Source: Clostridia bacterium (GTDB taxonomy: Bacteria; Bacillota; Clostridia; Christensenellales; Borkfalkiaceae). Taken from it: DNA of 20,223 nucleotides. This document shows positions 1 to 5,649 of the stretch, piece after piece. A program made the translations under genes and the position numbers. The stretch covers positions 1-20,223 of the forward strand of contig CAAGDF010000093.1 of the NCBI GenBank assembly GCA_900768525.1, written 5' to 3'. Below the pieces are notes generated by a model that saw nothing but the letters and a program-made list of their open reading frames with translations, searched no databases and was not told the origin of the DNA. Every line of letters begins with the position of its first letter. Position 1 is the first letter of the stretch.

Positions 1-29
1 AAAAACGCCGATATTTACGCCCTTTTTGT

Positions 30-250
30 CAAACTCTCGCTTGAAGTACGTCCAGTACGTCGGCGTTCGACTTTGCCAAAAATCATCGAAAATGGCGGCG
101 TTTTGGTTGCCTGCAAGTCTTATGCCCAGGTTTTTAGGTAAGACAAGGCGCGCGAGCGCGTTAATACTATACGTATAACACGCGAGCGCAACGCTGTATT
201 AGCAAAAACACGGGCGCAAGACCGAGGTTCGTTTTATTCTTGTCTGGCAT
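30..250 (+). repeat. 221-bp structured dispersed repeat, copy 1
   Basis: This stretch recurs at 15310-15505 in the same orientation and at 20003-20223 inverted. Copies 1 and 3 align over 221 bases without net gaps, with about a dozen differences by eye. It does not look coding. A long stem can be drawn: 117-127 (GTCTTATGCCC) pairs with 212-222 (GGGCGCAAGAC), and after a 2x2 internal loop 130-135 (GTTTTT) pairs with 204-209 (AAAAAC). The stem is kept in the other copies by compensatory changes. The enclosed part is rich in CGCGAGCGC-type words. The transcribed strand is unknown. Confidence 0.85.
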
Positions 251-252
251 AC

Positions 253-281
253 AAAAAACGCACGCAAACAATCGGCGTGCG
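253..281 (-). terminator. Rho-independent terminator downstream of sepF
   Basis: On the minus strand a perfect 7-bp stem (CGCACGC/GCGTGCG, plus-strand 259-265 and 275-281) with a 9-nt loop is followed by six T. It lies about 130 bases downstream of the sepF stop and fits the end of the yggS-sepF transcript, just before the repeat copy. Confidence 0.7.
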
Positions 282-412
282 GATATGAGCTATAAGATTT
301 TAAAATATGTTATTGAGTTAAGTACTTAAAATGTAGGCTCGGTATTGTATGTAGCGTGAAAACAGACCGGTCGAATTGCAGTAATAACCGGCAAACTGAC
401 TGCGCTGACCGA

Positions 413-772
413 TCAGTTGACGGAAACGCCGTCGGGTGTGATGACGAAAATATTTGTTTCGATTTCGCACAAACCGCCTTTAAGCGCGTAAACAGCCCCG
501 CAAAGAAGGTCGATGACGCGTTGTGCGGTTTCTTCCTGAAGATCGTTTAAATTTACCACCGCTTGCTTGCCGACGATAAGCAAATCGATTATTTCGCGTA
601 CGTCGTCGTAAGACTTGGGGTAGTATATGTTCACGCCCGGGCGCCCCGAAAGACTTTCGTCGGTGTTCTGATTGAAGTTCAGATTGAGCCTCGGCCCTTT
701 TTGTTTTGCGCGTGCGGTTTCGGTTTTTTGTTTATCTTGTTTATCTGTTTTAGTACTGAAAAAATCAAACAT
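413..772 (-). CDS. sepF: cell division protein SepF
   Basis: The 119-residue product has the SepF layout. A charged, low-complexity N-terminus begins MFDFF, which in the family forms a membrane-binding amphipathic segment. A compact C-terminal domain follows from about residue 45, with the recognisable stretch AVVNLNDLQEETAQRVIDLL and the ending IFVITPDGVSV. SepF polymerises at the inner membrane and anchors FtsZ at the division site. The protein is somewhat shorter than the usual 140-150 residues, mainly because of a short linker. A GGAG-like site lies 7-10 bases before the ATG. It follows yggS on the same strand with a gap of 136 bases, matching the ylmE-sepF order of Bacillota division clusters, although no ylmG, ylmH or divIVA is seen here. 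Confidence 0.9.
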   Translation of the reverse strand: MFDFFSTKTDKQDKQKTETARAKQKGPRLNLNFNQNTDESLSGRPGVNIYYPKSYDDVREIIDLLIVGKQAVVNLNDLQEETAQRVIDLLCGAVYALKGGLCEIETNIFVITPDGVSVN

Positions 773-813
773 AATCTTCTCCGTTGCGCTTAATACAGCG
801 CATATGATAACGT

Positions 814-841
814 GTTATAATAATCGCGTATGACGGCGCAA
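814..841 (-). promoter_or_regulatory. possible secondary promoter for sepF
   Basis: In the yggS-sepF gap the minus strand reads TTGCGC, a 16-base spacer, then TATAAC. This is a tolerable sigma-A match that could give sepF its own transcript about 40 bases before its start. The -35 box is poor, so the call is weak. Confidence 0.3.
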
Positions 842-908
842 TTTAATATACGGTAATATTCAAATATATTCCGCCAAAGCCGTTTATTACGAAAACTTTG
901 TAATAAAA

Positions 909-1652
909 TTATTGTTTTGCGTAAACTCTTTTGCCGAACAGTAAACTGCCGATACGCAGCATGTTGCTGCCGTTTGCAACCGCGATTTTATAGTCGGCAG
1001 ACATTCCCATCGATAATATATCTATATTTTTGTCCGTCAGTTTAAGTTTATCATATATTTCGCGCATTTGCAAGCATAATTGCGCTATTTCTTCGCAAGA
1101 TGCAAAACCGCTTTGCCGCACGTCCGGCAGCCCGTATTGCTGTTCGCTTTGCTTGTTCGGCTCGGCTGCAAAATTTTGCATTGCGGGCAGTACGGTCATA
1201 AGTCCTTTAACGCGCACGGCGGGCAGGCGGGTAATTTCAGCGTATGCGTCGAATAATTCATCGGGCATAAAACCGCTCTTTTGCGGTTCTTTGCCGACGT
1301 TTACCTCGAGCAGAACGTTTTGCGTTTTTTCGTGCTTTCGGGCTAAGTCTGAAATAGTTTTTGCAAGTTTAACGCTGTCGCATGATTGAATAAGCGAAAC
1401 TTTGTCGATAATATATTTGACTTTATTCGTCTGAAGATGACCTATAAAATGCAGGTCGGGCGTTGGGTAAGGGTACTTTTCGCAAAGCTCCTGCACGCGG
1501 TTTTCGCCCACGCTTTCAAGCCCCAGGGCGACGGCTTCTTCGATATCGTCTTTAGCAACCATCTTCGTTGCGCCGACGACGGTTATCTTCTCGCCGAGAT
1601 TGTTTGTTTTTGGCAGCGAGTGCAGTACACCCGCAAAATCGTCTTTCAGCAT
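909..1652 (-). CDS. yggS: YggS/YlmE-family PLP-binding protein (PLP homeostasis protein)
   Basis: The 247-residue product belongs to the YggS/PROSC/PLPBP family, single-domain TIM-barrel proteins that bind pyridoxal phosphate and balance vitamin B6 and amino-acid pools without a known catalytic turnover. The PLP lysine is K30 in VVGATK. Other family signatures are SVGENRVQEL, HFIGHLQTNKVKYI, LLEVNVGKEPQKSGF, VKGLMTVLPA and the C-terminal LSMGMSADYKIAVANGSNMLRIGS. It is slightly longer than usual because of an insertion around residues 155-180. The N-terminus before the PLP lysine is a little short for the family, but an in-frame stop lies just upstream, so the ATG at 1652 is the only sensible start. 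A consensus promoter ends only 8 bases before this ATG, leaving no room for a ribosome site. Confidence 0.93.
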   Translation of the reverse strand: MLKDDFAGVLHSLPKTNNLGEKITVVGATKMVAKDDIEEAVALGLESVGENRVQELCEKYPYPTPDLHFIGHLQTNKVKYIIDKVSLIQSCDSVKLAKTISDLARKHEKTQNVLLEVNVGKEPQKSGFMPDELFDAYAEITRLPAVRVKGLMTVLPAMQNFAAEPNKQSEQQYGLPDVRQSGFASCEEIAQLCLQMREIYDKLKLTDKNIDILSMGMSADYKIAVANGSNMLRIGSLLFGKRVYAKQ

Positions 1653-1660
1653 ATGAATAT

Positions 1661-1689
1661 ATTATATTATCTGCGGGCGGTTATGTCAA
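1661..1689 (-). promoter_or_regulatory. consensus sigma-A promoter of yggS-sepF
   Basis: On the minus strand TTGACA (plus-strand 1684-1689) is followed by exactly 17 bases and a perfect TATAAT (1661-1666). The expected transcription start, 6-8 bases past the -10 box, falls at or within two bases of the yggS ATG (1652), which predicts a leaderless mRNA. Confidence 0.8.
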
Positions 1690-1837
1690 AAATATTTTAA
1701 AAAAATAGGAATTTTAACTTTATTTTAACTTAACTGATATATAATATGCCTAAGCTCAATCGATAAATGACGCATATAAGCGCGTCGCATGGCGAGGTTA
1801 CGGCTGATATCGACCGATAACGAAAAGGAGGTTTTTT

Positions 1838-3211
1838 ATGAAGAAAATAACAATAAAAATAATGACCGCGATACTCGCGGTTATAACGGCGCTTTCGTTT
1901 ACTGCGTGTACAAGCGGTGCCAGTGCATACGAAATTGCGGTTAAAAACGGTTTTAAGGGAACCGAAGCCGAGTGGCTTGCAAGCCTTAACGGCGCAAACG
2001 GCAAGGACGGTAAAGACTGCGATATTACCATAGAAACTCTTTACGCCGCGGCGAAAGCCGACGGTTATACGGGCACGTTTTCCGAATTTATTAAGGAATA
2101 TCTTTCGGAAAACACCGATTCGTTTGACGAAAAAGCGTCCATAAACAAGGCGATGTTTTCGGTATGCGACGTAATATCTACGTTTACGACCAAAGATACC
2201 GAATCTTATTTCGGTACAATCAAGGGTGAAACGGTTACTTCTGCAGGTGCGGGCGTGGTATACTCGCTGGATAAAGAACAGGGCTCTGCGCTTGTAATGA
2301 CCAATTTTCATGTGGTTTACAATGCCGACAGCAATACCTCGGACGGTATTTCCGATAATATCAAGCTGTATTTCTATGGGTATGAATTGAGAGGCACCAC
2401 CACCGATTACGGCGTTAAGGCGTCTTACGTCGGCGGCAGCATGACTTACGATATAGCGGTTTTGAAAGTGGAAAATTCCGAGCTTTTAAAAACCTCCGAC
2501 GTTTGCGCCGCGGATATTTCCGATAAAGACAGAACGGTTGTCGGATCAAAGGTGTTTGCGGTAGGCAATCCGTCCGGTTCGGGAATCGCCGCAAGTTCGG
2601 GCATTGTCAGCGTCGATTCGGAATACATTACGATGACCGCCGCTGATGACAAGACAAAGATTTCTTATCGCTGCATAAGAGTTGACTGCGCAATCAACCC
2701 CGGAAACTCGGGTGGCGGTTTGTTCGATATTTCGGGCAATCTTGTCGGCATAGTAAACGCAAAAGTCGTTTCGAGTAACGTCGATAACATCGGGTATGCA
2801 ATCCCCGTTTCGCTTGCGATCAAGGTTGCCGATAACATCGTCCGCAATGCCGAAAAAGGCAAAAACGTTTATGCGGGCAGAATGGGCATAACGGTAAAAA
2901 CAAATTCGTCCAAAGCCTATTACGATAAAGATAACGAGTGCGCCGTTTTAATAGAAGAGGTTGCTATCGAAGAAGTTAGCGGCGAGCTTGTAAAGGACAG
3001 TTTAAAGGCGGGCGATATCATTCTTGCAATCTCCAAAAACGGCGGCGCGGAAAAGACCGTCGAAAGAAGATACGACGTTACCGACTTTATGCTTACCGTT
3101 TCGGTGGGCGATACCGTTACTTTAAAAGTCAAACGTACCGAAAACGGTGCAGAAAAAGAATATTCTTATAACTTTACTCTCACGCAGAGTAACTTTGTAA
3201 CGGTTAAATAA
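1838..3211 (+). CDS. lipid-anchored S1C trypsin-like serine protease with PDZ domain (HtrA/DegP-like)
   Basis: The 457-residue product starts with a lipoprotein signal peptide whose likely lipidated cysteine is C24 (ALSFTAC), so it should sit on the outer face of the membrane. Residues about 30-50 carry the AYEIAVKNGFKGTEAEWLASLNG-like segment, which I recall next to collagen-like or surface regions in Clostridia. The protease domain (about 105-315) shows the catalytic triad: H158 in TNFHVV, D205 in YDIAVLKV and S291 in NPGNSGGGLF. A C-terminal PDZ-like domain (about 340-440) includes LKAGDIILAI. HtrA proteases degrade or refold damaged exported proteins. A strong AAAGGAGG site lies 5 bases before the ATG, and a TATAAT box sits at 1740-1745 without a clear -35. 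It is a single-gene unit divergent from yggS. Confidence 0.88.
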   Translation: MKKITIKIMTAILAVITALSFTACTSGASAYEIAVKNGFKGTEAEWLASLNGANGKDGKDCDITIETLYAAAKADGYTGTFSEFIKEYLSENTDSFDEKASINKAMFSVCDVISTFTTKDTESYFGTIKGETVTSAGAGVVYSLDKEQGSALVMTNFHVVYNADSNTSDGISDNIKLYFYGYELRGTTTDYGVKASYVGGSMTYDIAVLKVENSELLKTSDVCAADISDKDRTVVGSKVFAVGNPSGSGIAASSGIVSVDSEYITMTAADDKTKISYRCIRVDCAINPGNSGGGLFDISGNLVGIVNAKVVSSNVDNIGYAIPVSLAIKVADNIVRNAEKGKNVYAGRMGITVKTNSSKAYYDKDNECAVLIEEVAIEEVSGELVKDSLKAGDIILAISKNGGAEKTVERRYDVTDFMLTVSVGDTVTLKVKRTENGAEKEYSYNFTLTQSNFVTVK

Positions 3212-3248
3212 TAAGTCTTTTCCCAAAAGGCGAAGACGTATTAAAGTC

Positions 3249-3274
3249 AAAAAGTCGGTCTATAGGTCGATTAT
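3249..3274 (+). repeat. short hairpin repeat, copy A
   Basis: The core TCGGTCTATAGGTCGA lies 40 bases after the protease stop and recurs at 9091-9116 and, with one change, at 14109-14133; a 17-base part also occurs inside murI. As RNA the core folds on itself with all eight positions paired, two of them G-U. It directly precedes the larger structured element at 3278. Confidence 0.75.
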
Positions 3275-3277
3275 TGC

Positions 3278-3392
3278 GGCTTATATACGGCGTATTGCTG
3301 CGTTAACTGCCATCGTTGTACGACTATGATGACCGCAAAGGTCTATCATATACGTACAACTCGGCGAGCCTTGCACTACTTGTATCTAAGCC
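3278..3392 (+). repeat. structured covarying repeat element, copy A
   Basis: An outer stem pairs GGCTTATATAC (3278-3288) with GTATCTAAGCC (3382-3392), 10 of 11 positions. Inside is a hairpin with three stacked stems: GTTGTACG/CGTACAAC (3315-3322, 3353-3360), TATGAT/ATCATA (3325-3330, 3345-3350) and GACC/GGTC (3331-3334, 3340-3343), with loop GCAAA and a bulged T at 3344. The same architecture with different bases is found after dnaJ at 8896-9024. Confidence 0.75.
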
Positions 3393-3408
3393 TCAAAAAA
3401 ATATTTAA

Positions 3409-3480
3409 GAGGCTTCTTCTCTCGGAGTAATTTTCCCCGTTTTGCGGGGGGGTGGGGGATTGCTCCAAATGAGAAGGCTC
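3409..3480 (+). repeat. long imperfect hairpin element with G-rich arm
   Basis: Three nested stems can be seen: 3409-3418 with 3471-3480 (GAG.CTTCT against AGAAG.CTC), 3424-3431 with 3459-3466 (GGAGTAAT against ATTGCTCC, one G-U pair), and CCCCG with CGGGG (3435-3439, 3445-3449). The 3' arm is strongly G-rich. It follows the element at 3278-3392 directly, so three repeat units are stacked here. No gene is present. Confidence 0.55.
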
Positions 3481-3540
3481 GTGAGTTGATTGCTATCGGT
3501 GTGCGCCTGCAACTGAAAAAGATGTATATAACACTATTAT

Positions 3541-3580
3541 AATAAGGTTTGGTATTTTTGATGCCGACCTTATTTTTTTT
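3541..3580 (+). terminator. Rho-independent terminator upstream of the heat-shock promoter
   Basis: The stem AATAAGGT/ACCTTATT, extended by GGTAT/ATGCC, is followed by eight T on the plus strand. It lies 330 bases after the protease stop, so a protease transcript would carry the three repeat elements as a long 3' untranslated region. It would also shield the hrcA promoter from read-through. Confidence 0.75.
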
Positions 3581-3777
3581 GCGCATTGCGGGGAGAAGGA
3601 AAAACGGTTTATAGGAACGGGAGGTAAAACGCAAAAGCAACCGGCTGCATATGCAAAAAGCCTGCTTATTAAAAGTTTTTAATGCGTATGAAAAAAATTT
3701 TTTTAACAAAAATTCCGCATGATACGCCGATTTTTTAAACAACGAAAAAATTTTTGTGATTTTTTTGCATAAAATCG

Positions 3778-3806
3778 TTGACAAAAGCAAATTATAGTTG
3801 TAGAAT
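3778..3806 (+). promoter_or_regulatory. sigma-A promoter of the hrcA-grpE-dnaK-dnaJ operon
   Basis: A perfect TTGACA (3778-3783), a 17-base spacer and TAGAAT (3801-3806) stand 52 bases before the hrcA ATG. The CIRCE operator begins directly after the -10 box, so HrcA bound there would cover the transcription start. Confidence 0.88.
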
Positions 3807-3835
3807 GTTAGCAGTCAAAAGGAAAGAGTGCTAAC
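3807..3835 (+). promoter_or_regulatory. CIRCE operator (HrcA binding site)
   Basis: The inverted repeat is TTAGCAGTC, nine bases, GAGTGCTAA, with an extra outer G-C pair. The family consensus is TTAGCACTC-N9-GAGTGCTAA, so there is one mismatch, in the left arm. It indicates HrcA autorepression of the operon, with GroESL elsewhere in the genome as the usual second target. Confidence 0.93.
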
Positions 3836-3858
3836 AATCTTTTAAGGGGTGTGCCAAA

Positions 3859-4884
3859 ATGGGATTATCCGAACGAAAGAAAAAAATATTGAAGATCGCG
3901 GTTGACAATTATATCGAAACCGCGTCGCCCGTATCGTCAAAGGCGATAGCGGAGCAGTACGGAGAGTGCATAAGTTCCGCAACGATAAGAAGCGAGATGA
4001 GCGCGCTCGAAGAGCTCGGGTATCTTGAACAGCCGCATACGTCGGCGGGGCGTATTCCGTCGAACGAAGCGTACAAACTGTACGTAAGCGATCTGATGGT
4101 GAAAGAAAAGCCCACGGCGAAAGAGTTGGATTACATCAAGCACATTTTCCTTGAAAAGACCGACGATTTAGAGTACGTTATCCGTAGTACCGCCAAGATA
4201 ATAAGCGAGCTTACGGGGTATTCGTCGATGGCGGTTGCTCCGCATGATCGAAGCGAAAAGATAACGGGCGTAAAACTGTTCAGGTTCAAACCCGACAGCG
4301 CGCTTGTGATTATCGTGACCGAAAGCAAGCTGCTTAAAGACAAATACATCTCTCTTCCGGAGAATATGACGGACGAAAGTTTAGAGGACGCGAACAAGGT
4401 TCTCGAGAAAATGATGGTCGGCAGAACGCTTGAAGAGTGCTGCAATCTTGCGCCCGAGGTCGAAGAGCAGTTCGGCAATTACCGCGCGGTGTTCGTGATG
4501 GTGGTTGACGCGCTGAAAGATTACGTATCTTACGACGAAAGCGATCTGATCGTTGAAGGCGAAGATAAGATGCTCGATCATCCCGAGTATGCGGACATTG
4601 CGAAAATCAGAAGATTTTTGCAGGCGGTTACGAGTAAAGATAAGATTATCGGCTTGCTGAGTAACGACGGCTCGCACGATATGAAGATAAACGTAAAAAT
4701 AGGCAGCGAGGGGTACGACGAGATCCCCGACGATTGCTCGCTTGTTTCGGCGACCTACACGGTTGACGGCGTAAAGCTGGGAACATACGGAGTAATCGGT
4801 CCGGTCAGAATGGATTATAAAAAAGTGGTTGCCGTGCTTGAAAACGTCGGCAAGATACTCGAATCCATTTTGTCCAAACGATAA
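3859..4884 (+). CDS. hrcA: heat-inducible transcription repressor HrcA
   Basis: The 341-residue product matches HrcA in length and layout. An N-terminal winged helix (about 1-70) includes LSERKKKILKIAVDNYIETASPVSSKAIA as the entry helices (shown in part) and SSATIRSEMSALEELGYLEQ, followed by the signature HTSAGRIPS near residue 60. A GAF-like dimerisation domain follows, ending in VIGPVRMDYKKVVAVLE. HrcA binds CIRCE and is kept active by GroEL, so unfolded protein relieves repression. It is the first gene of the operon with CIRCE immediately upstream, so it represses itself. The ribosome site is AAGGGG, 9 bases before the ATG. The gap to grpE is 11 bases. Confidence 0.97.
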   Translation: MGLSERKKKILKIAVDNYIETASPVSSKAIAEQYGECISSATIRSEMSALEELGYLEQPHTSAGRIPSNEAYKLYVSDLMVKEKPTAKELDYIKHIFLEKTDDLEYVIRSTAKIISELTGYSSMAVAPHDRSEKITGVKLFRFKPDSALVIIVTESKLLKDKYISLPENMTDESLEDANKVLEKMMVGRTLEECCNLAPEVEEQFGNYRAVFVMVVDALKDYVSYDESDLIVEGEDKMLDHPEYADIAKIRRFLQAVTSKDKIIGLLSNDGSHDMKINVKIGSEGYDEIPDDCSLVSATYTVDGVKLGTYGVIGPVRMDYKKVVAVLENVGKILESILSKR

Positions 4885-4895
4885 GGAGTATTGAA

Positions 4896-5522
4896 ATGTC
4901 AAAGAATAAAAAGCATGAGCATGGCGAGCATACGGAAGAAGAGGTTTTAAAGACCGAATGTCCAAAGTGCGAGCAAAACAGCGATAAACAAACAAACGAA
5001 GAAACGGCGCAGGGCGAGCAAAATCAAGCTGAAAAGAAAGTCGAAAATCTTTCGGCGGCTGAAAAGAAACTTGCAGAGTGCGAAAAGAAACTTGAGGAAA
5101 CCGAGAAAAAAGCCGAAGAGTACAAACAAAGTTGGTACAGGTCGGCAGCCGAGTTCGAGAATTACAAAAAGCGTCATAACGGCGAGCGGGCGCAAGCCTA
5201 TGCCGACGGTCAAGGCGACGTAATCAAATCTATTCTCGTGATCGGCGATAACCTCGAACGTGCGCTTGCGAGCGTGCCGGACGAAAAGACCGCCGAGGGT
5301 ATCAGAATGATGATTCGTCAGTTCTATGAAACGCTTGCGAATCTGAACGTAAAAGTGGTCGATCCCGTTGGCGAAACGTTCGATCCCAACCTGCACGAAG
5401 CGGTGCATCAGGTCGAGCCCGAGGACGGCGACGAAAGCGGAAAAATAAAGAGCGTATTCCGTAAGGGGTACGAATTGAACGGAAAAATATTGCGTTATGC
5501 GCAGGTAGTCGTTATTAAATAA
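4896..5522 (+). CDS. grpE: GrpE nucleotide exchange factor
   Basis: The 208-residue product is GrpE, the DnaK cochaperone that releases ADP. The first 55 or so residues are charged and low in complexity (HEHGEHTEEE and K/E/Q-rich runs). They lead into a long coiled coil (about 50-110) with the family motif RSAAEFENYKKR. The C-terminal beta domain (about 145-208) has FDPNLHEAVHQVE and ends in RYAQVVVIK. An AAGGAG site is 7 bases before the ATG. It lies 11 bases after hrcA and is clearly co-transcribed. The following gap before dnaK is long for this operon and carries a row of hairpins. Confidence 0.96.
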   Translation: MSKNKKHEHGEHTEEEVLKTECPKCEQNSDKQTNEETAQGEQNQAEKKVENLSAAEKKLAECEKKLEETEKKAEEYKQSWYRSAAEFENYKKRHNGERAQAYADGQGDVIKSILVIGDNLERALASVPDEKTAEGIRMMIRQFYETLANLNVKVVDPVGETFDPNLHEAVHQVEPEDGDESGKIKSVFRKGYELNGKILRYAQVVVIK

Positions 5523-5536
5523 TGTAACGACAAAAA

Positions 5537-5597
5537 CCGCGAAAGCGGCGTGCGCTTAATATAAAAATCGGGCAAAACCGATGGTCGGGCAACCGAC
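5537..5597 (+). other. three tandem small hairpins in the grpE-dnaK gap
   Basis: Three perfect small hairpins follow one another: CCGC-gaaa-GCGG (5537-5548), ATCGG-gcaaaa-CCGAT (5567-5582) and GTCGG-gcaa-CCGAC (5584-5597). Loops one and three are GNRA tetraloops, which suggests selection at the RNA level. None has a T tract, so they are not terminators. A role in processing or stabilising the 5' end of the dnaK mRNA is inferred only. Confidence 0.6.
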
Positions 5598-5649
5598 AAG
5601 CGAACAGACCTCGCACAAAAAAATTAAATAAAATAGGAGATTATAGATT

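Noticed and set aside
30..250. CRISPR-like or tandem repeat array
   Set aside because: The repeat copies are hundreds to thousands of bases apart, differ in orientation and have no regular spacers, and no cas genes are seen.
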